Below, one piece after another: positions 56,462 to 64,000 of a stretch of 64,000 nt of DNA (its first letter is position 1; each line of letters starts with the position of its first letter). Source of the DNA: Hyphomicrobiaceae bacterium (lineage in GTDB: Bacteria; Pseudomonadota; Alphaproteobacteria; Rhizobiales; Hyphomicrobiaceae). The translations under genes and the position numbers were made by a program. The stretch spans positions 310,001 through 374,000 of the forward strand of contig JALHMB010000002.1 of the NCBI GenBank assembly GCA_022844275.1, in the 5' to 3' direction. A model generated the notes under the pieces. The model saw only the letters and a list, made by a program, of their open reading frames with translations, ran no database searches and was not told where the DNA came from.

Positions 56462-57805
56462 TTGGCCAAGACGAAGATGCACCTCGGCTTCGATTTCTCA
56501 TACTCGCACATGGGTGGCAGATGGCGGCTACCGGGCGCCTGGCCGGGGCGCACCTTTCCCGACGTCGAAATGTACGAGGAGGTCGCGCGCATCTGCGAGC
56601 GGGGCCTCTTCGACATGATTTTCTCTGGCGACGGAACGGGCGTCCCCGATACGTGGCGCGGTTCGCGTGATGCAGCGATCGAATGGGGCATGAACTGGCC
56701 GCGGCAGGATCTCAATCCGCTGATGGTCGCGATGTCGCGCGTCACCAAGCATCTCGGCTTTGGCCTGACCTATTCGTCTACATTTATGCATCCCTACTAC
56801 ATGGCGCGACTGATGAATTCGCTCGATCACCTGACGGGCGGTCGCATCGCGATGAATCTCGTGACGTCGACGCGCCGTGCCGACGCTGCGAACTACGGCT
56901 TCGACGAGCTCATGGAGCATGGCGCACGCTATGACCGCATGGAGGAGTTCGTCGATGTGTGCCGCAAGCTCTGGGACTCGGCCGAACCGGATCTGATGAT
57001 CTGGGATCATGCGACTGGCCGCGTCAGCGATCCTGCCAAGATCCACGACGTCAGCCATCACGGACGCTTCTTCAAGGTCCAAGGCCCGCTGAATACGCCG
57101 CCCTCGCCGCAGAGGCACCCCGTGCTCATTCAGGCGGGTGGCTCGCCGCGCGGCATTCGCGCCTCCGCCTACGTCGCGGACCACGTGTTCGGCGCCGACA
57201 TGGACGTCGAGCTGCAGGTCAAGCAGCGGTACGCGCTGGACGCGGCGCTAACCGCTCTCGGCAAGGATCCGCAAAAGACCGGCATTCTCTGGCAGACACC
57301 GATCGTGGTGCGCGCGACCAGGGCCGAGGCCGAGGCGCAAAAGGATTTGCTGCTGACGGCAATACCGGCCGAGGCCGTCGGAGCGTACATCTCCTATAAT
57401 GCGGGTTATGATTTTTCGACGGTGCCCGAGCGCTTCACCGTCAAAGAGCTGCACGACGAGATCGTGGCCTCGAACGCATCGCCGGTGGGCTTCATCTATG
57501 AGCTCGGCCACAAGATCGGTCGCGAGACGACGATCACGCGCGCCGAGTTCTTCGAACACGCCATACGCGAGGCGACGGCCTATGACACCACGCTTGCCGG
57601 TTCGGTGAAGGACGTCGCCGATATTCTCGAAGAGCGTTTCGAGGCGACGGGGAGCCGCGGCGGGTTCATGTTCGGCCACGTGCCGGCACTGCCCAACGAT
57701 CTCGTCGCGCTCGTCGACCTGCTTGTTCCGGAGTTGCAACGGCGAGGGCGTTTCAGGACCGAGTATCGGTACAAGACTCTCAGAGAGAACTTGCTGGATT
57801 CGTGA
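56462..57805 (+). CDS. NtaA/SnaA/DszA-type flavin-dependent monooxygenase
   Basis: 447-residue LLM-class monooxygenase of the two-component type needing a separate FMN reductase, which is not encoded nearby. The start of the mature core is MHLGFDFSYSHMGGRWRLPG, with FGLTYSSTFMHPYYMARLMN, LTGGRIAMNLVTS and HPVLIQAGGSPRGIR. The group oxidises nitrilotriacetate, dibenzothiophene sulfone or alkanesulfonate-like molecules; substrate here is unknown. TTG 56462 follows GGGAGAG; the alternative ATG five codons later has none. Confidence 0.87.
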   Translation: MAKTKMHLGFDFSYSHMGGRWRLPGAWPGRTFPDVEMYEEVARICERGLFDMIFSGDGTGVPDTWRGSRDAAIEWGMNWPRQDLNPLMVAMSRVTKHLGFGLTYSSTFMHPYYMARLMNSLDHLTGGRIAMNLVTSTRRADAANYGFDELMEHGARYDRMEEFVDVCRKLWDSAEPDLMIWDHATGRVSDPAKIHDVSHHGRFFKVQGPLNTPPSPQRHPVLIQAGGSPRGIRASAYVADHVFGADMDVELQVKQRYALDAALTALGKDPQKTGILWQTPIVVRATRAEAEAQKDLLLTAIPAEAVGAYISYNAGYDFSTVPERFTVKELHDEIVASNASPVGFIYELGHKIGRETTITRAEFFEHAIREATAYDTTLAGSVKDVADILEERFEATGSRGGFMFGHVPALPNDLVALVDLLVPELQRRGRFRTEYRYKTLRENLLDS

Positions 57806-58124
57806 GTGTCACCGGCCATCAAGGCGATGAAATCTTACGCTCTTTCCTGGAAATTTGGTGGAGAGGGTTGGCCTGAACCGGCCTCCTAACCCATTGAAAA
57901 GCAACGATCTGACGCGCTCTCCACCAAACCAGCGTCTAACCCCGGCCTATTGCTTGAGCGTTTACCTCAACTTATCGGTCTTACCCCTTCATTGCGCGAA
58001 ACAATCCTAGGGCGCGATTCGACAGAAATCAACGATTAGGATGTGTGCAGAGGTTGGACTTGTGGATTTAATCTGTTGACGGAATATTCCGTTGGCGCTA
58101 GGGCGGTTGGGAAAGGAGAATTCC
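57806..58124. other. Gap holding the left end of the mini-island
   Basis: 319 bases between the monooxygenase and the excisionase-like gene. It contains the left att copy (57856-57871), an inverted copy of the tRNA-Tyr 3' end (57917-57928) and one CGTCTAAC octamer (57933-57940). No coding frame. AAAGGAG near 58112 is the ribosome site of the next gene. Confidence 0.6.
57856..57871. repeat. Left attachment-site copy (16 bp, tRNA-Tyr 3' end)
   Basis: TGGTGGAGAGGGTTGG is identical to 59874-59889, the last 16 bases of tRNA-Tyr including CCA. Bases on both sides differ between copies, so the identity is confined to 16 bases, as expected of att cores left by a tyrosine-recombinase element. Confidence 0.75.
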
Positions 58125-58277
58125 GTGAACGAAGACCAAGCGACATACACCGTCAAAGAGGCCGCCAAGCTGCTTAACCTAAGTGACAAGGGGGTCCGCG
58201 CTGCGATTTGGGATGGGCGCATAAAACCAATCAAGGAACTGGTGAACGTCCGGCACAAGGTCCGTATGACGAGATGA
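58125..58277 (+). CDS. Excisionase-like / MerR-fold HTH protein
   Basis: 50 residues from GTG 58125 (AAAGGAG ten bases upstream). The motif YTVKEAAKLLNLSDKGVRAA, then IWDGRIKPI, is the winged-helix signature of excisionases and helix_turn_helix_17 proteins, which bind DNA at att sites or promoters. The usual basic end is replaced by VRHKVRMTR. Its TGA overlaps the next ATG (ATGA), so the two are co-translated. Confidence 0.75.
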   Translation: MNEDQATYTVKEAAKLLNLSDKGVRAAIWDGRIKPIKELVNVRHKVRMTR

Positions 58278-59056
58278 TAAAGTTTATCGTTACGCCCAAG
58301 CAAAAGGGCGGAATGCCGTTGAAAGACCTGACCGGTCAACGATTCGGACGCCTGGTTGTCGAGTCGTTGGCCTCCGAAAAGGGGAAAGCCGGCTACAGAT
58401 GGAACTGCAAATGTGATTGCGGCAAGGCTACCGTAAGACTTGGCGCATCGCTGAAATCCGGCCAATCAAAATCTTGCGGCTGCATTCCGGCCGAGCAGTC
58501 AAGGGAGTTCCTAGCAAAGAAAGATGAGGAATGCCCCGGCTGGCGCGTTCATGCGCAGAAGGTTCGCAGGATAGAGAACGCCGATATTCACCCGATCATC
58601 CGGCAATTGGGCGACCTTCTCGATGAGCACGGCATAGGGCGAAAAGATGCGTCGCGCAGGGCTGGGCTCAATGAAAACACCGTCCGCAAATGGTGGACGG
58701 GGAATACCAAGACGCACCTAACCCAAGTTGGTGCCGTCGCCAACATTGTGGGCCACCGCCTGACTACCGAGCGATACGGTGTAGTGGAGCGCTGCCTTGT
58801 GGGCACGCGGCGCCCCGGATCGAAATCACGCTACCTTTGCCCGGACGCACATCCGTTCGTGCATGAGATTGTGCGCCTAGCCCGCAAATTCGACATGTCG
58901 CTTGAGCGCGCGGCCTTACACGTCGGTATCAAAAAGAACACCCTGCAGGCGTGGACCGGCAACAGATGTAATACGCCGTCACTTGATCGCGCCGACGCCA
59001 TGCTTTCAGTGTTCGGCCTCCAGTTGGCGCTTGAGCCCATTCCTGAAGGAGATTGA
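58274..59056 (+). CDS. Zinc-ribbon plus tandem-HTH DNA-binding protein of a mobile element
   Basis: 260 residues from ATG 58274. The N-terminus has DLTGQRFGRLVVESLA and a four-cysteine cluster, WNCKCDCG and KSCGC (about residues 42-70), as in many phage proteins. Two helix-turn-helix segments follow: IGRKDASRRAGLNENTVRKW (about residues 125-144) and MSLERAALHVGIKKNTLQAW (about 209-228), each ending W-x-G-N. The repeated half-size unit suggests an internal duplication. It could be a repressor, a replication initiator or a recombination directionality factor; none can be chosen from the sequence. No counterpart known to me has this exact architecture. Confidence 0.7.
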   Translation: MIKFIVTPKQKGGMPLKDLTGQRFGRLVVESLASEKGKAGYRWNCKCDCGKATVRLGASLKSGQSKSCGCIPAEQSREFLAKKDEECPGWRVHAQKVRRIENADIHPIIRQLGDLLDEHGIGRKDASRRAGLNENTVRKWWTGNTKTHLTQVGAVANIVGHRLTTERYGVVERCLVGTRRPGSKSRYLCPDAHPFVHEIVRLARKFDMSLERAALHVGIKKNTLQAWTGNRCNTPSLDRADAMLSVFGLQLALEPIPEGD

Positions 59057-59058
59057 AT

Positions 59059-59289
59059 GTGGACCCCGAAATTTCACAATCAATGGCCGAAAGCCTCGCT
59101 GGCTTATCGGGCAATTTCGAGGATTATAATTCCAATACATTGAGGAGACTTTGGGCTCATGCCTACGTCTCATCGATGCAATCACTAATCATCGTGCACC
59201 CCGAATGGGACGCCTTAAGCGTGGCCCGAGAGGCGCGAACTCATGCACGTCGCGCCGAAGAGGCTTATGTCGATGAGTTCTGTCTTTGA
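59059..59289 (+). CDS. Hypothetical mini-island protein, 76 residues
   Basis: GTG 59059 follows AAGGAG nine bases upstream, with the previous gene stopping at 59056. The product starts VDPEISQSMAESLAGLSGNF and ends HARRAEEAYVDEFCL; acidic, soluble and helical in appearance. TTG 59053 is an alternative start. No family recognised. A dyad (59290-59324) follows directly. Confidence 0.6.
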   Translation: MDPEISQSMAESLAGLSGNFEDYNSNTLRRLWAHAYVSSMQSLIIVHPEWDALSVAREARTHARRAEEAYVDEFCL

Positions 59290-59324
59290 CGGCCAAAGGC
59301 CGAGCCCGGCTTGGCCTTTGGCCG
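59290..59324. repeat. Inverted repeat after the 76-residue gene
   Basis: CGGCCAAAGGCC (59290-59301) and GGCCTTTGGCCG (59313-59324) are perfect complements with an 11-base loop. It begins at the stop codon's next base. No U-run follows, so it is only a possible terminator or mRNA-protecting hairpin. Confidence 0.7.
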
Positions 59325-59435
59325 CCTTGGGGTGGGCGGCTTCACAGATGTTCTAAAAATGTTCCTGCCGTGCTATAAGGCTGGAAGTGATGCGTCTGTA
59401 TGCGTCGATGTCAGCGGCATACGAAAGGACGCGAG

Positions 59436-59642
59436 ATGCCCATCAAATTGAAAGACGGTGTAGCAGCATCCCTTGGCGGTTTGGTAATTTGGACCGGGGT
59501 GCACACGAGTCCAGACTGCTTGCGCGATCAATTCTGCAACCCGTCAGCGAAGCATCAGTCAGACCTTCCCCATCCGCACTACCGCCTGACGGCGGCTAGC
59601 ACATCACCCGTGGTGACCGACACGGGATCAACCGCCTTCTAG
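59436..59642 (+). CDS. Hypothetical mini-island protein, 68 residues
   Basis: ATG 59436 with AAAGGA seven bases upstream. The first half reads MPIKLKDGVAASLGGLVIWT, mildly hydrophobic at residues 9-21, and the rest is Ser/Thr/His-rich with two cysteines. The terminator downstream supports a transcribed unit. No family recognised; an ATG-less alternative frame begins at 59387 but looks non-coding. Confidence 0.45.
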   Translation: MPIKLKDGVAASLGGLVIWTGVHTSPDCLRDQFCNPSAKHQSDLPHPHYRLTAASTSPVVTDTGSTAF

Positions 59643-59670
59643 TAATCGATCCCCGCTTCGGCTGGTGCCC

Positions 59671-59697
59671 AAGCCCCACCTCCGAGTGGGGCTTTCG
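59671..59697 (+). terminator. Terminator hairpin at the end of the mini-island
   Basis: AAGCCCCAC (59671-59679) pairs with GTGGGGCTT (59686-59694) around a six-base loop, followed by TTC. The U-run is short, but the stem is perfect over nine pairs. Confidence 0.65.
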
Positions 59698-59735
59698 GCG
59701 TTTGGATCATCCGTGCCGCGCCACCCGAAGCCCAA

Positions 59736-59758
59736 CCCACGTCTAACCCACGTCTAAC
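59736..59758. repeat. Tandem CCCACGTCTAAC repeats near the right end of the mini-island
   Basis: Two overlapping 12-base copies at 59736-59747 and 59747-59758; a third CGTCTAAC octamer occurs at the left end (57933-57940). Their symmetric placement inside the two att copies is that expected of arm-type integrase or excisionase binding sites. This reading is inference. Confidence 0.5.
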
Positions 59759-59873
59759 ATCGGCATGGAATTTGGGAGATCAACGCCCTCGGCTCCTTTC
59801 GCCAAAAAGGCCGAAAAGATCAGTAAATTCGCGGACTTGTGTGGACTTTAGGGGAGGGTAGCGGACAGGGGGA

Positions 59874-59958
59874 TGGTGGAGAGGGTTGGATTCGAACCAA
59901 CGTAGGCGAAGCCAACGGATTTACAGTCCGTCCCCTTTAGCCACTCGGGCACCTCTCC
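59874..59958 (-). tRNA. tRNA-Tyr (anticodon GUA)
   Basis: 85 bases on the minus strand with encoded CCA. Acceptor GGAGAGG/CCTCTCC, anticodon stem ACGGA/TCCGT around CTGTAAA (anticodon GUA), a long class II variable arm, and T arm GTTGG-TTCGAAT-CCAAC. Its last 16 bases are the attachment core of the mini-island, which lies on its 3' side so the gene stayed intact. Confidence 0.96.
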
Positions 59959-60097
59959 ACGCACAGCAACGGGCAGCAAAACCGCTGAGGGAGGCTTGGC
60001 CTCCCGGCCTCGTCCCGTTGCTGGAAGCCCGCCTTATCGGGGGCCGAGCCCGCCCTGTCAATGCCTATCAGGCGCGCAGTCCGGGGCAGCCAGCCGA

Positions 60098-61327
60098 TCA
60101 GCCGGTCGCCTTATCGCGGAGCGGCACCACGTTGTGCATGGAGGCCGTGCCCTGGGCGAGGAACTTCTTGATATTGCGGGCAGCCTGACGAATGCGGTGC
60201 TCGTTCTCGACAATGGCGATGCGCACATAGCCCTCGCCGTGTTCGCCGAAGCCTATGCCCGGCGCGACGGCCACTTCTGCCTTCTCGACCAGCAGCTTCG
60301 AGAACTCGAGGCAGCCGACCTCCTTGAAGGCCTCCGGGATCGGCACCCAGGCGAACATCGAGGCAACGGGTGGCTCGAAATGCCAGCCCGCATTGCCGAA
60401 GCTCTCGACCAGGACATCGCGGCGGCGCTTGTAGGTCGCGCGCATCTCGTGAATGCAGTCCTCGGGACCGTTGAGGGCCGCTGCCGCTGCAACCTGGATC
60501 GGCGTGTAGGCACCATAGTCGAGGTAGCTTTTCACCCGCGCGAGTGCCGCGAGCAGGCGCTCGTTGCCGACCGCGAAGCCCATGCGCCAGCCGGCCATGG
60601 AGAACGTCTTGGACATGGAGGTGAACTCGACTGCGACATCCATGGCGCCCGGCACTTGGAGGAGCGAGGGCGGCGGATTGGCGTCGTCGAAATAGACCTC
60701 GGCATAAGCGAGATCCGAGAGCAGGATCAGTTCGTGCTGCTTCGCGAACTGGACCAGCTCACGATAGAAATCGAGGCTCGCGATGTGAGCCGTCGGGTTC
60801 GCCGGGTAGCACACGACGAGCGCGAGCGGCTTCGGAATGGAGTGCTTCACGGCCCGCTCGAGCGCGGGGAAGAAGGCGGGCGTCGGCTCGGCCGGGACCG
60901 AGCGGATGACGCCGCCGGCCATGAGAAAGCCAAAGGCGTGGATCGGGTAGCTCGGGTTCGGCACGATCACGACGTCGCCGGGCGCGGTAATGGCCTGCGC
61001 CATATTGGCGAAGCCCTCCTTCGAACCGAGCGTGGCCACGACCTGGGTATTGGGGTTGAGCTTCACGCCGAAGCGCCGGCCGTAATAGGCGGCCTGGGCT
61101 TTCAGGAGCCCCGGGATGCCCTTCGAGGCGGAATAGCGGTTGGTCCGCGGCTTGCTCACGGTCTCGACGAGTTTTTCCGTGATATGGCGGGGCGTTGGCA
61201 GGTCCGGATTGCCCATGCCGAGATCGATGATGTCGGCGCCGCGAGCTCGAGCCTGGGCCTTCAGGCGGTTCACTTCCGCAAAGACATAGGGCGGGAGGCG
61301 CTTGATGCGATGGAAATCCTCGATCAC
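60098..61327 (-). CDS. Aminotransferase class I (AlaC / LL-diaminopimelate aminotransferase-like)
   Basis: 409-residue PLP aminotransferase, probably a glutamate-pyruvate transaminase as in AlaC. IDLGMGNPDLPTPRHITEKL, the NRYSASKGIPGL motif, VCYPANPTAHIA, the PLP Asp/Tyr in LLSDLAYAEVYFDD, and the catalytic lysine in SMSKTFSMAGWRMGFAVG are visible. Close relatives are often labelled LL-DAP aminotransferase; without pathway genes nearby the narrower alanine/valine role is more likely. Divergent from phaC. Confidence 0.9.
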   Translation of the reverse strand: MIEDFHRIKRLPPYVFAEVNRLKAQARARGADIIDLGMGNPDLPTPRHITEKLVETVSKPRTNRYSASKGIPGLLKAQAAYYGRRFGVKLNPNTQVVATLGSKEGFANMAQAITAPGDVVIVPNPSYPIHAFGFLMAGGVIRSVPAEPTPAFFPALERAVKHSIPKPLALVVCYPANPTAHIASLDFYRELVQFAKQHELILLSDLAYAEVYFDDANPPPSLLQVPGAMDVAVEFTSMSKTFSMAGWRMGFAVGNERLLAALARVKSYLDYGAYTPIQVAAAAALNGPEDCIHEMRATYKRRRDVLVESFGNAGWHFEPPVASMFAWVPIPEAFKEVGCLEFSKLLVEKAEVAVAPGIGFGEHGEGYVRIAIVENEHRIRQAARNIKKFLAQGTASMHNVVPLRDKATG

Positions 61328-61614
61328 GGCGAAACCTCGATTTGGCCAAGGGTACGAGCAGCCCGCCCCGCAGTATAGGGGCGGTCCGGCTGGGCACGGT
61401 CTACTCTATTGCGAGGATTCCCGCCAGAGTGAGGCGGCGGCCGTCCCCTTCGGGCTATCGTAATCATGGGCCCGGCCGTTGATTGCTACTTCCCCGTACC
61501 ACAGCTAAGAGTTTTCCCTTACGTGCGCTGATTAGTCCCTCGCGCGACCGCCGGAATCACCTCCAAATATTGGGGGCTCCAGGTGGTGGCGCTTGCTTCC
61601 CCCGGAATGCCCGC

Positions 61615-63456
61615 ATGCCCAAGAAATCACCGGAAGTTCCAGCAAAGTCCCCTGCAACTCGAGTGGACTGGACCCAGTACATGGTGAACGATCCGGAAGC
61701 CTTCGCGCGCAACATGGTTCGGCTCGTCGAGGAGGGCGGCAGGGCCTGGGCGGCATTGATCGAGCGCTCCGACAAGGCGAATGGCGCCATCAGCCCCCCG
61801 AGCGACATCAACGAAGCCACCCACATCGTCGGCGAGATCATGCGCCAGTGGTTCAGCGACCCTGTCCGGGCCGCCGAGTCGCAGAGCGAGCTCCTGCGCG
61901 GCTATGTGGACGTGTGGAACACGACCATGCGCCGGATGATGGGCGAGGCGGTCGAAGACGTCGCCAAGCCGGAGGCGGGCGACGCCCGCTTCAAGGATGC
62001 CGAGTGGACGAACAATCCATACTTCGACTTCTGGAAGCAGGCTTACCTCGTCACCTCGCACTGGGGCGAGAAAGTCATCGACAATACCGAGGGCTTCGAC
62101 GAGCGCACCCGCCAGCGTGCGGAATACTACTACCGCCAGGTTGCGAGCGCACTGTCACCCTCCAATTTTCCCCTGACGAACCCCGAGGTCCTGCGCGAGA
62201 CGTTCAAGTCGAACGGCGAGAACCTGGTGCGCGGCGTCCACAACCTCATCACGGATCTCGAATCCTCGGGCGACCTCCTGAAGATCAGCCAGACCGATAC
62301 GCAGGCATTCGAGGTCGGCCGCAACCTCGCGATCACGCCGGGCAAGGTCGTCTTCCAGAATGATCTCTTCCAGCTCATCCAATACACGCCCTCGACACCC
62401 AAGGTGCGCGAGATACCGTTGCTGATCGTCCCACCGTGGATCAACAAGTTCTACATTCTGGACCTGACCGAACAGAAGTCCTTCATCCGCTACATCGTTG
62501 CGCAGGGCTTCACGGTCTTCATCGTGTCGTGGGTCAATCCCGACGCGCGCCTCGCGGGCAAGACCTTCGAGGACTACATGCGCGAGGGCATTCATGCCGC
62601 GACTGACGCAGTACAGCGAGAGACGGGTCAGGCGAAGATCAACATAGTCGGCTATTGCGTCGGCGGCACGCTGCTCGCGACCACGCTCGCCTATGACGCC
62701 GCGACGGGGCGCGACAACTACAACTCGGCGACGTTCTTTGCCGCGCAGGCCGACTTCACCAAGGCCGGCGATCTCCTGCTCTTCATCGACGATGCGCAGC
62801 TCAAGGCGCTCGAGGAGATGATGGCCGAGAAGGGTTATCTCGACGGCTCGCGCATGGCGACGGTCTTCAACCTGTTGCGGCCGCGTGATCTCATCTGGCC
62901 GTACATCGTCAATAACTACATGCTCGGCAAGACGCCCTTTCCGTTCGATCTCCTGTACTGGAACCAGGATTCGACGCGGATGCCGCCCGCAAACCACAGC
63001 TTCTATCTGCGCCAGTTCTACAAGGACAATAAGTTCGCCAAAGGCGAGATGAAGATCGGCGGCATCAAGCTGGATCCGAAGAAGGTCAACCTGCCGATTT
63101 ATGAGCTCGCCGCGCGCGAGGATCACATCGCGCCGGCGAAGTCCGTCTTCATCAGCTCGCGGCTTTTCGGCGGACCCGTCGATTATGTGATGGCGGGATC
63201 TGGTCACATTGCCGGCGTGATCAATCCTCCGATCGAAGGCCGCCCGCCCAAGTATCAGTTCTGGACGAATCCGGAGCGCGTCACCACGCTCGAGGAGTGG
63301 CAGGAGGGGGCCAAGGAGACGCCAGGCTCCTGGTGGCCGCACTGGATGAGCTGGCTGAAGAAGCAGTCGGGCGGAATGGTCGCGGCACGCGAGCCCGGCG
63401 CAACGCTCGGCGTTATCGAGGATGCACCCGGCTCCTACGTGCGCGCGAAGTCATGA
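61615..63456 (+). CDS. phaC: Class I poly(3-hydroxyalkanoate) synthase
   Basis: Polymerises (R)-3-hydroxyacyl-CoA into storage polyester at the granule surface. 613 residues from ATG 61615, the usual class I size. The lipase-like box is GYCVGG with catalytic C348; the catalytic Asp lies in ELAAREDHIAPA and the His in GSGHIAGVINP. The N-terminal domain (WTNNPYFDFWKQAYL) is typical. An upstream in-frame ATG would add 44 residues unlike the family. No phaB, phaA or phasin gene is within the window. Confidence 0.95.
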   Translation: MPKKSPEVPAKSPATRVDWTQYMVNDPEAFARNMVRLVEEGGRAWAALIERSDKANGAISPPSDINEATHIVGEIMRQWFSDPVRAAESQSELLRGYVDVWNTTMRRMMGEAVEDVAKPEAGDARFKDAEWTNNPYFDFWKQAYLVTSHWGEKVIDNTEGFDERTRQRAEYYYRQVASALSPSNFPLTNPEVLRETFKSNGENLVRGVHNLITDLESSGDLLKISQTDTQAFEVGRNLAITPGKVVFQNDLFQLIQYTPSTPKVREIPLLIVPPWINKFYILDLTEQKSFIRYIVAQGFTVFIVSWVNPDARLAGKTFEDYMREGIHAATDAVQRETGQAKINIVGYCVGGTLLATTLAYDAATGRDNYNSATFFAAQADFTKAGDLLLFIDDAQLKALEEMMAEKGYLDGSRMATVFNLLRPRDLIWPYIVNNYMLGKTPFPFDLLYWNQDSTRMPPANHSFYLRQFYKDNKFAKGEMKIGGIKLDPKKVNLPIYELAAREDHIAPAKSVFISSRLFGGPVDYVMAGSGHIAGVINPPIEGRPPKYQFWTNPERVTTLEEWQEGAKETPGSWWPHWMSWLKKQSGGMVAAREPGATLGVIEDAPGSYVRAKS

Positions 63457-63500
63457 TTTTTTCGTTCTCCCCGCAAGCACAGGGAGAAGAGGATGCGTGA

Positions 63501-64000
63501 TCAAGCCTTGTTCCGGTTGAAGACGTACGACGCGAGCATCCCTGCGCCGACGGCTATGAGCACCGTGAAGACGCCGTAGAAGAACGGGTGGTCGAAGGCA
63601 AAGCGGTGAATGAACTGCTCGAGGCCTTCGCGTTCGAGATCGAGCTTCGTCGTGTAGGTGCTGAGCAGTTCCCCGTCGCGGAAGAGATAGACGCGCGTCT
63701 CGAAGGCGCCGACGGTCACCGTCGCCGGCATGTCGAACGCCGAGCGGAAGAGGCTGCGGCCGACGAAGGCGACGCCGTACTCGTCCTGCTGGAAGAGGCG
63801 ATCGCGCCGCTTGAGGCGCACCACCGCATCACGCCACTCCCTGATCTCGTCCGCCGTCAGGTTGCGCGCCGAACGGTGAAAGGTCATGGGCACGAAGTCG
63901 AAGCCAATGCCGCTCGACTTGAGCACGTCGTCGGAGGCGATCTCGTCGAGCGGCCGCGTCGAGCTGATGGCGTAGTAGCTTGGCACGCTCGTGAAGGTCG
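63501..64000 (-). CDS. TIGR02186 family membrane-anchored protein (N-terminus beyond window)
   Basis: The frame is open through the right edge, so about 165 C-terminal residues are visible of what should be a protein of roughly 250. The sequence is that of the alphaproteobacterial TIGR02186 family: DFVPMTFHRSARNLTADEIR, RLKRRDRLFQQDEYG, the TATVGAFETRVYLFRDG-like block, and a C-terminal membrane anchor (VFTVLIAVGAGMLASYVF). Members lie near sulfite-export-type TauE genes; the partner would be outside the window. Function of the family is not established. Confidence 0.85.
   Translation of the reverse strand, partial: TFTSVPSYYAISSTRPLDEIASDDVLKSSGIGFDFVPMTFHRSARNLTADEIREWRDAVVRLKRRDRLFQQDEYGVAFVGRSLFRSAFDMPATVTVGAFETRVYLFRDGELLSTYTTKLDLEREGLEQFIHRFAFDHPFFYGVFTVLIAVGAGMLASYVFNRNKA

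Larger units (their letters stand above)
57856..59889. mobile_element. Integrase-less mini-island integrated at tRNA-Tyr
   Basis: About 2.0 kb flanked by direct repeats of the tRNA-Tyr 3' end, of clearly lower GC than its flanks. It encodes an excisionase-like helix-turn-helix protein, a zinc-ribbon plus double-HTH protein and two small unknown genes, all on the plus strand. CGTCTAAC octamers occur near both ends. No integrase or transposase is present, so it must move, if at all, with help from another element, or it is a deletion remnant. Confidence 0.65.

Noticed and set aside
57854-57928. A second tRNA gene at the left end of the mini-island
   Set aside because: The acceptor-like ends pair, but there is no T-loop or anticodon arm on either strand; it is an att copy with an inverted partial copy.
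59736-59758. CRISPR-like repeat
   Set aside because: Only two short overlapping direct copies without spacers or cas genes; better explained as recombinase arm sites.
63465-63488. Terminator between phaC and the TIGR02186 gene
   Set aside because: TTCTCCC and GGGAGAA form a hairpin, but the T-run precedes it on the plus strand and no U-run follows on either strand.

Overview
The window reads as chromosomal DNA of a GC-rich alphaproteobacterium, most likely Hyphomicrobiales (Rhizobiales). This is inferred from high-GC codon use, many ABC uptake systems with Tat-type binding proteins, a class I PHA synthase, a TIGR02186-type protein, EutBC without microcompartment genes, and class I PPK2. Genus cannot be fixed from the sequence alone.

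Layout. 1-10.5 kb: a truncated NAD-dependent dehydrogenase, a flavin monooxygenase, an ABC-2 type exporter, an M20 peptidase, two tandem KefB/YbaL-type antiporters, an isocitrate-lyase-family enzyme and a small phosphatase-like protein. 10.85-20.98 kb: an almost complete selenocysteine module on one strand. It holds selenoprotein formate dehydrogenase (fdhA with in-frame UGA at 11451 and a SECIS hairpin, fdhB, fdhC), fdhE, two related palindromic elements, selA, a Sel1-repeat gene coupled at both ends, selB, and tRNA-Sec (selC). Only selD and fdhD of the expected partners are absent.

20.98-25.16 kb looks like a decayed island behind selC: DUF188 protein, GMC oxidoreductase, Old Yellow Enzyme homologue, and a fragment of a tyrosine integrase. 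25.2-34 kb: AMP nucleosidase, then a minus-strand operon of an M81 (MlrC) metallopeptidase with a dipeptide-type ABC transporter. 34-39.5 kb: small genes, a class V aminotransferase-fold enzyme, two overlapping hypothetical genes, a repeat-bearing secreted peptide, and a membrane sulfatase-fold (LTA-synthase-like) protein. The last has a 12-codon leader ORF, a 22-bp palindrome and Pho-box-like repeats upstream. 39.9-45.8 kb: a sugar-type ABC transporter with two tandem binding-protein paralogues. 45.9-53.2 kb: ethanolamine ammonia-lyase EutBC, a SsuABC/TauABC-type transporter, an IclR regulator and a divergent PLP decarboxylase, which look like one amine/amino-alcohol catabolic locus. 53.4-57.8 kb: PPK2, a Tat-exported amidohydrolase, an NtaA-type monooxygenase.

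57.86-59.89 kb is a 2-kb mini-island at tRNA-Tyr. It is bounded by 16-bp direct repeats of the tRNA 3' end and carries an excisionase-like gene, a zinc-ribbon/tandem-HTH protein and two small unknown genes, but no integrase. 60-64 kb: AlaC/DapL-type aminotransferase, PHA synthase, and the C-terminal part of a TIGR02186 protein running off the window.

The strongest candidates for something undescribed are the integrase-less mini-island with its unusual DNA-binding protein, the Sel1-repeat protein wired between selA and selB, and the leader/palindrome in front of the sulfatase-fold gene.
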